Notes: generated by a model not told the origin, from the letters alone. Counted from the stretch's first letter, positions 10,501 to 22,851 are shown. The stretch: 64,000 bases of DNA from Welwitschia mirabilis (GCA_051453625.1 JBOZIK010000001.1:251455394-251519393), one strand, 5' to 3'. Numbers and translations are program-made.

Positions 10501-13500
10501 AATAGTGATCATTAAGAAGTCCTTATAAGATAGTAGTTAAAATATTGTTGGTATCTAAGGAATGAAAAATGATTCAGACTAAAAACCATAATGATCCTTG
10601 CATTAAAATTAATCAGATCAAGAATAGAATTTCAAAGATTGTAAAATGTAAAGTTTCTAAAGAAAAAACTAAAAGGTAATTCTATAAACTAAATTAAAGG
10701 TATAATAACATTTTCTACATTTGAAATTATAGCAAGGAAAAATTTTATGAGTTAATGACTATTAGACATTAACAATCATTCAAAACCATTTCCATAAAAA
10801 TATTTTAAAACTTTAATCTTAATAGATTAAGATTTATAAGTTTTACATTAGATTAAAGGGGACTCCTTGCATGGTATTTCTATAATAGTTTTCTTGAACA
10901 TTAGAAATAAAAATAAAAATCTAGTGCAATAAGATAAAAATCATGAATAATTAATAAAAGTAACTCTATTAGATAATGAAGCTGTCATAAAATGATGCAA
11001 TAATATTTATTATTATTATCATCATCTCCATAAGATAGGTAAATGACCTTTAAAAGAAAGAGAATTTAGAGAAATGAAAAAAAAATAACAAACTGATGAG
11101 AATTTAGAAAGATTAAAAAAAAAAGAAAATTGATGAGAATTAACTTATATTTCTAGGTCAGAAGAGAAAGAAAAGTAGGAGCTGCATGATCTTATGATGA
11201 TGTCATCAAGATCATTTTACCTTATGCAAGCATCATAAGAAATTAATAAGGGCATATCAATTTTGAAGAACTCATTCTTAAAGTATTAATGATGTCCAAT
11301 ATCACATGACGATGTAAGCTAATGAAATGAATAGGAAGTTTCCCATAACAAAACCTTGTTAAAGTGAAATCATCACTACATCTAATCACTTACTGATAAA
11401 GTGGTGACTAAGGAATTACTATGCATTAATACTTAAGATAATGTATTATTAAGTTGCATTAATATTAAAATATCCCATTTTAAATTCATTTTACATATTT
11501 CTTATCACTCTTTATCATCTAACACATTTTCTTTATTCTTTAAAGCCTTTCTCTCTTGAAATAATAATTGCTTAACATAACCCAACTAAGTATTATCATT
11601 TTCTTTGGACTTTAAATGAATTTCTTTCATTATAATGTTTATTTTATTTTTTAATTGAAAAATAATCATTCTTAATTTTTCTTACTAGATGGAAGATTCA
11701 TACTATTTTTCATTCATTCTAGCTACTTTGTTATAATTTTAGTTACATTTCATCTATTTTGAAATCTTACTTTTACAAAAATTTATTTTACTTTCTTTCT
11801 TTCTACATTCTTAGATGCTTTTTCCTATAAGAAATTTAAGAGACGTAAGAGGCAATGAAATCATCTTTTAGGATTTAAAAAGTACATATTATAGATAACT
11901 TCTACAAGAGGAAGAAGAAGACGATGATGCTATTAAGAAAGAGGAGTAGAGAGAGGTCACCATTAAAAAGTCCTTGTTTTTACTTGAGAAAATTTTTATG
12001 GATTTGATAAGATAAATTTACACCTCAGTGATTAAGAAAGTAAAAGAAGTGGAATGGAACTATCTTCTATGATACATGAAATGGTGATTTTCACTTGAAT
12101 ACGAATAGGAAATGAAATAATAATAAATATTTATAGATATCTAGTATTTCCAATGTCAAAGTAAATATTGTTATTCATATCCTAACAAAACAACTTAAAA
12201 TTCTAGAAAAATAAAAATAAAAATTCTTCCATTTAATTGACACTTTTGTTTAGTAAAAACACAATGACAACAAGCATTCTTCTAAATTATTCCACTAATA
12301 TGAATCTAAAATTAATCAAACTTAGAATTTTGATAGAAGTAAAATAAATTATAGTTAAAGTAGTTCAAGATAACATCATTCTTCGGTTTTTATGAAAGTC
12401 ACTTAATGGTGTTAACATTGATAATATTAGTAACAATTGAGAAGAAAAATAATTATAATATGTAAGTCTTTATTTAAGTAAGCGTTGTTGGATATTTAAA
12501 TGATGTCTGCCTACTTTTTTGCGATGTCTTTATCTAAATGATGTAAATTTCATTTACATCTTCTATAATTACAAATAAAACTATCAAAATGTAATTCATA
12601 AGTGGAAAAGAATTAAAATTATATTTTGGTTAATACGCTCTAACATTCACTTCTTCTTAGGCATATTTGGCTTCTCCTTTGATATGGTATAAGCCCTCTT
12701 TACAAGTTATGCATTCTGTTGAAAAAGTAAATATTATGAAAAATAAGATGCATAGTATGAAAGGCAAAATGCACAACCTAGTGAAAAGATAAGAGGTCAA
12801 ATTAAAATAAAAAATGAGGTGCACATTTCTATGGATAATGTAACAGATGGATTAAAATAATTTTGCTTATCATTATATAAGAAATAAGAGACACAATTAG
12901 ACTTTACAATAAGAAGGCTTAATGAAACCCTTGAAAATATTATGGATAGATTAAAGAAATTGCTATTTCAAGCAAATAAAATAAAAAGGGAAGGTGTATA
13001 GTTGCCTTTTTTGAAAACAAAGTGTAATATATTTTTCCCCTAATTCCACTTGATGTTTCTCTTTCTCCTTTTAATCCTCCTCCCCGTTTAACTTTATGAT
13101 AATTAGAATGATGGCACTATAAAATTACCATGTTATATTTTTTTCAATTCTTATGTTTTCTATATTATATGATACTGATATAATATCAAACACTTATTAC
13201 TGAAATATGATGGATCATAGAATGGGTCTTACAGAAACCACTTATGATGAAAATTGAATGTGAATTATTACATTTTTAAGGTAGATATTACATGTAAAGC
13301 AGAAGGAGGAATGAATTCTTAAAGAGTAAAGAAAACATGAAATTAAAAGTAAATTAATCAATTTAATGGATTTGACATGAAGCTAGAAGAGTACATTAGA
13401 CATATGAGATGAATAAGATTAATTTAAGGTTGCAATTACAAGGTGCAATGTTATTATTAGTTACTATCACCAAGTGACGATTAAAAAATAAATTCTCAAT

Positions 13501-13990
13501 ATGTGATCTAAATTTGTTGTTACTTACATTTATGTTGCAATGAGATAGTGATGATTTTATTTTGCATAGATCAAGATCATCACTACTTGTTGTGACCAAC
13601 ATCATCCTAAGTAAAAACTTGAGGATCCTTAAAAAGAAACTGGTGAGATCTTAATGTTTATAAGTTGTGGAGAATCACAATCTCTTAGAATTAATTTCTA
13701 AAGCCATCCCTACTTTATAAGTGATGAAAAAATGAGAGTATAAGGATTCTTGATTTGAAGCAATACATTATATCTATTTCTCAAAGATACTTGAGATACC
13801 ACAAGGGTTGCAGCTTGGGGAGGATTATTGATCAGGGCTTCAACTTATATGTAGACATTGTAGAATGTTCACCACTAATAGAAGTTAGTCATTGTCATGA
13901 TAAGGTACATTCAATCACCTGAAAGAAGAAAGGAATTATTATGATTGAACACTAATAAATGCCTAACAAGGATTTGTTTTCAAAAAACTC
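7536..13990. other. AT-rich non-coding stretch, no gene recognised
   Basis: Both strands hold only short ORFs without recognisable motifs. There are purine-rich runs near 10265-10305 and a short perfect palindrome at about 12539-12560. No transposon coding domain was recognised by eye; very old transposon sequence is likely but cannot be shown. Confidence 0.6.
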
Positions 13991-14001
13991 ACCTAAATAT
14001 T

Positions 14002-14268
14002 CTAGAGCATAGATTTTCCCAAAGTCTGTAAACTGGCTAATGAATCATTAGATTTGTTAGACAATGAGGTTGACTTACATGAATCTACAAAAGACTCTTG
14101 TAAATTACTGAGTACTAAATCTTTATTTGAGAGACCCACTGTCACATGCTTCTTAAAGGGAACCAAGGGCAAGTAACTCTGATAGATTTGCAGTATTTTT
14201 AATGTTTCCCATGGAAGTTTAGGAACCCAGCTCATCTTTAGAGTCCTGAGAGACTGAGATAGATAAAC
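14002..14268 (-). other. Exon-like open reading frame, function unknown
   Basis: The minus-strand frame is open from a possible splice acceptor (TTCCAG then G at 14268) to a stop at 14002. It reads VYLSQSLRTLKMSWVPKLPW, then a Leu- and Ser-rich tail with two STSLSNKS/DSLASLQ segments. Composition and complexity are more protein-like than the surrounding DNA, and there is no internal stop over almost 90 codons. It could be a terminal exon, a pseudo-exon or chance. I do not recognise the family, and no upstream exon could be assigned. Confidence 0.25.
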
Positions 14269-15042
14269 CTGGAAGATCCTCTTGTATCTAGTTTTGTTTT
14301 AATATGCTTGAATTATAGGAGGCCTTATCTATGTCTATTTAAAAACCAACAAACAAAGATAAAGATTCACAATTGTGATTTGTGCTTTTGTTTAATTGTT
14401 CACTTTTAGAAATGTCTACACTGCTTTTTTTAGAGTTACTTGCATTGTTTCACCATGTTGTAATGCTTTAGAAATATTGGTCAGTATTTCAATGAATTAA
14501 TGAAATACTAACCATCTTTATGGCAATAATTGCTTGCAACTATTACATTACCAAGAGTTTGTTGTTCATTAATGTGTTTGTTCTATAGTTAAGATCTAGT
14601 GCCATGATGGTTTGACCTTGAAATTAGGTTGTATTTCTTAAGGGTGATAGTGTTTCAAGTAAGAACCATTTCTATTGGTCATCATTTTTTGCATTATAAG
14701 TCTATTGTTGCATCTGTTGCATCAAATTTTATGTGTGCCTATTGGCCTCAATTAATATAGAAACTATCGACTTCATACCCCATCTTAGGACCCTTGGCAT
14801 GCTCTTGACTTTTTTTTTATACAAGACAGAACACATTAGCTGGCTCAATTTTTTGGCAGAGGACTAAAATTACAAGTTATTTTTTATTTACATTCCCTCT
14901 AATCCATGTACTTTCATTCATATCAGAATAGACATGTAGCCTAGCAAACCAAACACTATCAAATCAGATGTCTCAATTCACTTTTAGAAGATGAGGTACC
15001 AAATGCCTATTGTAGATAGTTCTAGCCAAAATTTCAACTACA

Positions 15043-15115
15043 AAACATGATAGTGCATCTGGTGATAGGATAGTCTGTTAAATTGGAGGTCTCATGTTTG
15101 AGTCTATATAATATA
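15043..15115 (+). repeat. tRNA-derived SINE or tRNA-like fragment
   Basis: An A-box-like TAGTGCATCTGG at 15051-15062 is followed by GATAGGATAGTCTG, then a B-box-like ATGTTTGAGTCT at 15094-15105 after GGAGGTCTC. Spacing and order match a tRNA gene, and the D-arm to T-arm wording resembles tRNA-Glu-like sequence. The acceptor ends do not pair well and the B-box is mutated, so this is more likely a SINE head or tRNA pseudogene than a working tRNA. Confidence 0.35.
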
Positions 15116-15340
15116 AAAATTTTGAAAATCTCATTTATGTTTGATGTAGAGTCTTAATTAATACACTATCTTATTTTATTAAATTTGAGTGATAGTTTGC
15201 GAGGTAAAGATAATGGTAATAAGAAAATTAAAGAATAGGTTAGAGATTTAACTCCCTATTGAGGACATTATGAAAACTCATGTAATACTAATAAATTATT
15301 ATTTATAGAATATCCGATTGTTCACATGATTCTTAAGCAA

Positions 15341-15459
15341 CATTACCTCCTTCAATAAATTAATTCTTGTCATAGAGAAGATAATGTAATTTACTTCTAC
15401 CAAATGAATCTTAATTACTCTTCTCTATGACAACAATTAATTTATTGAAGGAGGTAATG
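15341..15459. repeat. Foldback hairpin (41-nt arms, 37-nt loop)
   Basis: The arm at 15341-15381, starting CATTACCTCCTTCAATAAAT, is the reverse complement of 15419-15459 with a single mismatch. The loop is about 37 nt. Such a near-perfect stem fits a small inverted-repeat transposon or a young hairpin RNA precursor. No coding potential. Confidence 0.8.
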
Positions 15460-16686
15460 TCCCAAGAGTAATTGAGATTTAATGTCCTAAGATTTATTTC
15501 TACCACAAATGTATGTATTTTATTAATTAATGAATCATCACTTGTGATTGTTTTTAAAAAGGTGAAGTGGGTTAAGACTCAATCTTAAAAATCATTATCA
15601 ATTAAGGCATGATGTTGGGGAATCTAATTATCATTTATTTATTTATTGAATCTAGAATACTTGGATGGCTTATTTGCTATTCTTTTGATTTTTTTATGGA
15701 CTCAATGAGGAATTTAACAAGCCTATATTGATACCATAACCAATGTATTTCAACAAAAAATATGGGTTTAATTAATAGCTTAATTTCTTCTATGATCAAA
15801 ATTGCTATCGAAGACTTAAAGTGGCTAATGGACAAGCATAGTTATCTTGTAATTATTATTATGAAGTTGAAATGCAATTTAAATTAGTCATTCTAACAAA
15901 TAATGAATTCTTATTTAGTATATCATGAACATAGCCAAAGTATAATATTAATTTCTATGGTGTAAATCATAATTTGATAGAATATTAGCAAATAAGACCT
16001 ACATTTTATCACATCATGAAAAATTGATTTTAAATACTAGCTTTTGGAAATGTCCTCCCTATGAATGAATGGGAAAAACAAATTAGAAACGCAAGCAATT
16101 AATATGACATTTGTTGTATAGTTACTTTCCCCTATTAAAAATTGTCATGAATTTGAATATTTATCTTTTCTACCATTCCATAAAAATCAAAAGTATTAAT
16201 ACACTTATAAAAATATCAAAACATAGAAAAATATTAAAATAGAATGTTTATTAAAGGAAATAATAAAAAATAGAAATCTAACTTACTAGAGGATGAAAAG
16301 ACATAGACTCTATAGTTTGCATTTATCTTAGATGCATGAGTGGGTTTTCTAATACATTTTAATTTTTCCATTGAATACTATTTTTTAAAACCTCTAAAAG
16401 GCTTAAAATATCATTATTAATAGTTGGATTATAAGGTTAACATGTAATTTAACTTTTTTGATGTTTATTTCATTTTTTTCTTTTATTTTTAACATACATG
16501 AATTAACTCTAATAAAACTCTACATGTTTTGAGTTTACCAAAGATGGAAATATCTGTGATGAAATCTTAGTAATGTATATGTTTTAAGTTTGATAGAAAT
16601 GAAAAATTATGATGATGAAATATTAGTAACATACACTTGCACACTATAAGTGCATTTTTGCATGCCTTAGAAGTAGTAAATGTCCT
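15460..16686. other. AT-rich non-coding stretch before copia-1
   Basis: No ORF, RNA gene or transposon domain recognised. It ends with GTCCT at 16682-16686, read here as the left target duplication of copia-1. Confidence 0.6.
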
Positions 16687-17699
16687 TGTTAAGTTGTGTT
16701 TCCAAATTGATGTCAAACTAATATACTTGGTATAGTTTAATATGATGAAAATATTTTAGGTTAATAAAGTTTTATAAGTCAAACATCAAAATTATATTCC
16801 TCTTAGATCTTTTTGATACTCTAGAAAACTATCAAGATTTATAAAGGATTGACCAAATTCAATATGGGATCAAATGAAGCTGGACAATTAAAACTATCGA
16901 CTTTTATGAGGGATTGACTAGATTCAATATGGAATTAATCAAACCTAGACAAATGTGGTCGACTAGACATTAGATAGGGTTGAATAGACCATGTGATGTA
17001 AGTAAATTAGATCAACTGAAAGAAAGTGGGGTTAAATGATTGGGATGCAAATAGAACTTTTCATATTATTTTCTAGTTATTACCCCTTTAATACCTAGCC
17101 ATTAAAGTGTTAGATTTACTTTTCAATGGACAAAATCTATCTCCTATGTAAATAAAATGAATAAGAATTTTTAAAACCAATTGTTTACAAGAGAAGTACA
17201 TTGTATGGTTCATATTCATTGGTCGAAAATTAATCTACTGCACTGTATGAGCTTGTACTTGTGAACTTCTTTTCAACCAATGTATTTAATCCTTATTTTA
17301 CTTCAGATATAGTGAAGCCAGTGCATATTCAAGCATACTACCCTTACCAAAAACTTTTCTCTATAAAGGTTGAGACTAAGCCTCAAAAATCCACTTGTAA
17401 AAGTTACTGGTTAACCTAAAAACCTAGAAAGAAAGTAACAAGAACTTGAATTAGCTTAGGGTTAAAGCTAGTAACTGAGAGTGGAGTAGGGGTGTTTTTC
17501 CCAACCACTATAAATCTTTTTATCAAGTGCACTTCTTGAGTATTTTTATTTTAGTTATTTTCTTGTGCTTTTATTCATTAAAATTCATTTCATAGCATCT
17601 ATTTTTTTTAAATATATTATTATTTTCCTGTGAATGTTTTTAAGGGCAATATTATCTTGTAAAAGTTATTCTCCCCTTCAAGGATTTACAGATCCTTCA
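16687..17699 (+). repeat. 5' LTR of copia-1
   Basis: Starts TGTTAAGTTGTGTTTCCAAA and ends GATCCTTCA directly before the primer site. It aligns by eye with 29520-30479 throughout: shared landmarks are AATTGATGTCAAACTAATATA, GGTTAATAAAGTTTT, the ACTATCAAG-TTTATGAGGGATTGAC segment, TTACCCCTTTAATACCTAGC and CTATAAAGGTTGAGACTAAG. It carries several degenerate GGTTGACCAGA-like motifs also seen in the LTRs at 60779 and 61694. Confidence 0.8.
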
Positions 17700-17700
17700 T

Positions 17701-17714
17701 TTTGTATTAGAGCC
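17701..17714 (+). promoter_or_regulatory. Primer-binding site of copia-1
   Basis: TTTGTATTAGAGCC follows the LTR end and is a decayed form of TTGGTATCAGAGCC, the initiator tRNA-Met site of plant copia elements. An ATG follows at 17720. Confidence 0.75.
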
Positions 17715-17719
17715 AAGTT

Positions 17720-18920
17720 ATGTCAATAGTAAATTCTAAAAAATCTTGACTCATAAAACTATCTATGAGTAATCCCTCAAATGGATCCTCTATCATAAGT
17801 CCACTGTTGTTTAATGGAACCAAATGTGCTTATTAAAAGACTAAGATGAGAAATTTTTTTAAGTCCCTTGATGTTGACATAGAAGATGTAATTTACTATA
17901 GGTATGAATAATCTATAATGACCCAAATGTATAGTATTAAAAATATCAAGACTATTGTGAAATCAAGAGACCAATGAACTTCTATTGATAAGGCTAAGGC
18001 AACTGTAGATGCCCGTGCTCTTAATGTTATTTTTTATGTAATCTATACAAAAGAATTCAAGAGGATTGTAAATTAAGAATCTTCCAAAGAGCATGGGACA
18101 TTCTTAAAATAGCTAATGAAGGTATGTCTATCGTAAAACAGGCAAAATTATAGACGCTCATCTCCAAGTTCAAAGATATTTATATGGAGGAGGAATAAAT
18201 TCATCAAGAGTTCTTTGCCAAGCTAAAAAATATAATGAACTGAATGGTAAGCCTAAGAAAAAATATCGATAAAGTAAAAGTGGTAAGAAAAGTCTTAAGA
18301 ATATTTCCAAAGCATTTTAAGCCGAAGGTCATTTCCATTGAAGAAAGTAAAAACATCAACCTAATAGCCCTAGATAAATTGCAAGGTAATCTTTAAACTT
18401 ATGAATTAAAGTTTCATAAAATTAAGAAGAACAGTATTACATTAAAAAGGATGTAGGAGGAAGCCAAATTTGATGAGTATGAGATTTCATTATTAGCAAG
18501 AAGATTCAAAAAATTATTGTATAGAAAAAAAAGATATGGAGAATCAAGCAAGGGATCTATAAGGGGTTAATCCAAGCTAAGAAGAGATTTAAAAAAAAAA
18601 AATCAATGGAGATCTAGTGGTATGCATATAAATGATATGGATATGTTACCAATGAATGTCCTAACAACAAAAGGAATCAGAGAAAATCTAAGAAACCATC
18701 CTTTATGACTACTTTAAACAACATAAGTGAGAAAGAAGATAGCAATTTTAGTCAAGAGTTAGAGGGAGATAGAAGACTCTATTTCATGGAAATTATTTCA
18801 CCCTTAAATGAGGTTTCTTATTGAGCTGAACTAGATGATTTAGATATCATAGAGGAATGAAAATAGTAATTAGAAGACATTTGTTAAGAGATATACTAAA
18901 AATGTGAAAAGCTCATTAAA
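17720..18920 (+). pseudogene. copia-1 gag remnant
   Basis: The frame starts at the ATG at 17720 and, with several stops, shows a copia gag of the UBN2 type: PLLFNGTKCAY-KTKMRNF, FKSLDVDIED, KAKATVDARALNVIF, KEFKRI, then PKHFKPKVISIEES and LQGNL-TYELK. A decayed CCHC zinc knuckle follows near 18615-18665 (AYKWYGYVTNECPNNK; the first cysteines are lost). Gag packages the element's RNA; this copy is non-functional. Confidence 0.8.
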
Positions 18921-18921
18921 G

Positions 18922-20002
18922 GGATAAATGAGCTAAACAGAATAGTAAAGTCTCTAAACAAGAAAGAGGAAGCTTAGAGGCTAACTACAAGAAAATTCAA
19001 ATGGATAACATAGAGCTGATTCAAGAGGTAAAAGTTTATCTCATTTTATAAGTAAATTTACTAACATTTTTAGCAAATTGGAGCATATGCTTGGAATAGG
19101 AAAATTGGTCCATGATAAAGGAGCTATTGGATTTACCCCCTTAAAACCATCCACTTCTTTTGATTTGGTAACAAGGCAAAATAACAATTTCATTTTAAAT
19201 ATTACCTATTATTTTTATTACAACCATATCACCTAAAATTATTTTTTGTAAATTTATAAATATTATGATTTTTTTAAAGTCATACTAGTACTTTTCCTTT
19301 CAAATTTATTTCTAAAATTTTTGTATCACAATAGTTCAAAAGGACTATGTGGATAAAGGGTGATAGTTTGAAAAGTTTATTGATTCAAATAACTTTCAAG
19401 GCTAGCAGTGGAACTTGTTGGTACTTGGATAATGAGTGCTCTTGCCATATGACAAGTCAAACGGATAAACAATTTAAACAAAATAATAAAGTCTCTGAAT
19501 AAGGAAAAGGAAGCTTTGAAGGCCAATTACAAGAAAAATCAAATGAAGAAGACAAAGATGATTCAAAAGGTAAAAAGTTGATCTCATTTTATAAGTAAAT
19601 TTTTTAACATTTCTAGCAAATTGAAATAGATGCTTAAAATAGAAAAATCAGTCCATAACAAAAGAGGTATTGGATTCACCTCCTCAAAACCATCCACTTT
19701 TTCTAATCTGGTAACATGGAAAAATAACAATTTTCTTTCAAAAATTACATATCATTTCTGTGATAAATTATGTCACTCAAAATTATTTTGCAAATTTGTA
19801 AAGGTTATGCTTTTGTAAGTTATACTAGTACTTTCCCTTTCAAATTTATTCCTAAACTTTTTGTATCACAATAGTCCAAAAGGACTCTGTGGATAAGGGC
19901 TGATAATTAGAAAAGTTTATTACTTCAAACAAATTTAAAGGCTAGTAGTCAGACTTGTTGGTACTTGGATAGTGGGTGCTCTTATCATATGATAGGTGAT
20001 AA
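18922..20002 (+). repeat. 540-bp tandem duplication inside copia-1
   Basis: 18922-19462 and 19463-20002 are diverged direct copies, offset by about 540 bp. Each runs from the spacer after the gag zinc knuckle (GATAAA...AAACA-AATA-TAAAGTCTCT) to the protease active-site region (TACTTGGATA-TG-GTGCTCTT). Both copies hold the same landmarks, for example GATCTCATTTTATAAGTAAATTT and AAACCATCCACTT. The first copy breaks off after CATATGACAAGTC and runs into GGATAAAC, so the second copy provides the continuous protease. Confidence 0.85.
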
Positions 20003-20189
20003 ATCAAGGTTCCAACTCTTACATGACTTTGATGGAGGAGAAGTAACTTTTAACAGTGATGAAAAGGAAAAAATTAAAGGCATAAGAATCATTGTTGGAG
20101 GCAATATGCCTAAAATTAATGAAGTTTTATATGTAAATTGTCTTAAACATAATTTGCTTAGTATTATTAAAATTTGTGATAAAGTTTAT

Positions 20190-20222
<33 letters not shown>

Positions 20223-20309
20223 GGTCAAAAGTATGAAGATAGACATGGTAGAACTGATGAGATTCTTCTTCAAGCAAATAGAATATACAATGCTTATAGT
20301 ATTTATTAA
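19950..20309 (+). pseudogene. copia-1 aspartic protease remnant
   Basis: TCWYLDSGCSYHM is the copia protease active-site motif (W-LDSGCS-HM). After it come GDKSRFQLLHDFDGGEVTF, IKGIRIIVGGN, NEVLYVNCLKHNLLSI and CDKVYRVFF, the full protease-to-GAG-pre-integrase pattern. The frame is open from 19965 to 20309, which makes this one of the best preserved parts. It is disturbed by a run of 29 T at 20194-20222 that adds about ten Phe codons. An upstream copy of the active site at about 19424-19455 reads CWYLDNECSCHM and belongs to the duplication. Confidence 0.85.
20194..20222 (+). repeat. Poly(T) run of 29
   Basis: Twenty-nine T in a row inside the protease/pre-integrase frame. It keeps the local frame open as Phe codons and is probably slippage of a short natural T run. 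Confidence 0.95.
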
Positions 20310-20419
20310 CCATCTTTGATTTATCATTTTTACAAGTAAACCAAGAATAGTTATGACATCAACATTTAGATAATATAAACTATGATTAACTTAAGACCAT
20401 GATTAAAAAGGAAAATCAA

Positions 20420-21185
20420 TACTGGTAAACATGGATTGTATGATTCTTGCCAGAAAGGAAAATAAATAAGAACATCCCATAAAAGTAAAAACTTTCTCTC
20501 CACAATAATGTCCCTTAAACTTATTCATATGGTCTTAGTAGGTCCTTCTTAAAATAAAATACTAATAGGAAAAATATATTTTTTAACTACGATTGATGAC
20601 AACTCTAGGTTTACTTGGATTACCTTCATAGGAAATAAGGCTAAAACTTTTAAAAGATTTGTCGAAATCTACAATCAAATTGAGAATGAAAAGGAATACT
20701 CTATTAAATAGATCAGAATCAATCATGTAGGAGAATTTGAAAATCATATTTTAAAAAATATTATGTGGATAATAAAATAGACCATGAGTTTTCAGATCTA
20801 AAAACACCACAACAAAATGGAGTAGTAGAAAGGAAAAATAGATTTCTTCAAGAGATGGTAAGAACAATGCTAAATGATGAGGAGATACAAAAAACCTTTT
20901 GGGATGAATCAGTGAGTAATGCATGTTATATTATTAATAGTATATCTAAGACTCGGCATAAATAAAACTCGTTATAAGCTTTGGGAAGAAATAAAATCAA
21001 ATGTACCTTATTTTAAAGTCTTTGAAAGTAAGTGATTTGTTTTAAAAGATAAAAAAACATTTGAGCAAATTCGACTCTAAGGTAGATGAAGCAATTTTTC
21101 ATGGATACTTAGCTAGAAGTGGAGATTACAGGGTCTTTAACAAATTAAGTCTAATAGTGGAAGAATCCATAAATGTACAAATCAA
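20420..21185 (+). pseudogene. copia-1 integrase remnant
   Basis: The frames carry DSCQKGK (pre-integrase Cys), LIHMVLVGPS, FLTTIDDNSRFTWITFIGNK (first catalytic Asp region), INHVGEFENH (normally SDHGGEF), KTPQQNGVVERKNRFLQEM (around the catalytic Glu), FWDESVSNACYI and FKVFESK. The C-terminal part, KFDSKVDEAIFHGY and YRVFNKLSLIVEESINV, is open at 21061-21291. The domain order and PQQNGVVERKNR are diagnostic for Ty1/copia integrase. Stops and frame changes show decay. Confidence 0.85.
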
Positions 21186-21449
21186 TAACAATAGTCCCAA
21201 ACCTCTACCTACCAGTGATGAAGAAGATCTCTCCCAAAATTTCACAACCAATAAGGAAGTTACAAGTAAAAAGGAAAATGAAACAACATAAGAATTAACT
21301 TTCAAGCATTTTAAAGATCTAAAAGATTACCCTCTTAATTCAGTTATTGAGAATGTGAACCCAAGGATGCACAATAGAAATTATCTTAAAAATATTTGTG
21401 CTTACATTTGTTATGTGTCTCAAGTTAAACCCACAAAATATGAAGAGGT

Positions 21450-22190
21450 TGAAACTCGTGCAGAGTAGATGAGGGCAATACAAGACAAGTTACAAAAATT
21501 TAAAACAAATGATGTTTGGAAGTTACTGGAGAGACCTAAGGATTGAAATGTGATTGGAGGAAAGTGGATTTTTAAGAACAAATGTAATGAACACAATAAT
21601 ATGATTAAGAAAAAGGCAAGATTAGTGGCTCAAGATTACAATCAAATTAAAGGGCTTAATAGAGGAGATACCTTTACTCCTATAGCCAGCCAAAATGGAA
21701 TTATAATGTTTTTTTCATTTGTAGCCTTTAAAAATTTTAAAGTTTTTTAAATGGATGTAAAAAGTGCTTTTTTAAATGATGTTCTTAATGAATAGGTGTA
21801 TATGAAACAATCAAAAGACTTTATAGGTCCTCATAAACCAAACCATATTTATAGACTTAAAAAGGCTTGATATGGATTAAAACAAGCTCTTAGGGCATGG
21901 TATGAAAAATTAACAACTTTTCTTAAGGATAGTGGTTATAGCCAGGGAGTTGTAGATAAAACTCTTTTTGTCAAAAAAAAAAAAAATCAGTACTTCATTA
22001 TTATTCAGATTTGTATCAATGATTTAATTTTTAGAGCGTTGATGGAGGATCTCCTAAAAGAGTTTGCTTACATCATGATAACACGTTTTAAGATTAGCAT
22101 GCTAGGAGAAGTAAGTATGTTCTTAGGATTTTAAATTAGGAAAACCAATTAAGGCATTTTCATTTCTTAATTAAAGTATTCTAAGAAGTT
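21450..22190 (+). pseudogene. copia-1 reverse transcriptase remnant
   Basis: Shows DVWKLLERP, GGKWIFKNK, KARLVAQDYNQIKG, DTFTPIA, MDVKSAFLNDVLNE, YMKQSKDF, YGLKQALRAWYEKL and ICINDLIF (normally YVDDIIF). The last has lost one catalytic Asp. The segment 21550-21750 is open; later parts have stops. Order and wording are those of plant Ty1/copia RT (RVT_2). Confidence 0.85.
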
Positions 22191-22239
22191 GGTAAAGTAA
22201 TTTAGGCTTAAAAAAATGCAAAATCAATCACCACTCCCA

Positions 22240-22851
22240 TGTCAACATCATGTAAAGTTAGTCTTAACAATCACAAAAAATCAATCAATCAAAAACTCTA
22301 TAGAAGTATGATAAGAAGCTTATTATATTTAACAGCTAGTAGACCTGATATATTGCCTAGTGTGGCTATGTGTGAAATCTCACATCCAAGGTGTTAATAT
22401 AATTATAAGATACATAATAGGTACTAGTGATTATGGGTTATGGCATCTGAAAGGAACATCTTTTGAACTAGTACAATTTAGTGATGCAGATTGGGTTAGA
22501 TGTAAGGGTGATTAAAAAAGCACAAGTGGAAATTGCTTCTTTTTTAAATTTATTTAGTATGATGGATAAGTAAGAAACAAAATTATATTTCTCTTTCCAT
22601 AGCATAAGTAGAATATATAGTAGTAGGAAGTTGTTGTACACATCTTCTATGGATGAAAGAAATGTTCAAGAACTTTAGAATTAACTATGCTTAGGTACCC
22701 ACATTTTGTGATAACATAAGTGCAATTAATATATTAAAAAACTTGTTAAGCATTCTCATACTAAACATATTGAACTTAGACATCATTTTCTTAGAAATCA
22801 AGTTGAAAAAGGCAATATTTCCATGAATTTCATAAACACTAAGCAACATCT
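22240..22851 (+). pseudogene. copia-1 RNase H remnant, first copy
   Basis: SLLYLTASRPDI-like, GTSDYGLWHLKGTSFELVQFSDADWVRCKGD and STSGNCFF match the copia RNase H (SDADWAG...STSG). It has a small deletion in the middle relative to the second copy and ends at the N gap just before the TKPL-type terminus. Confidence 0.8.
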
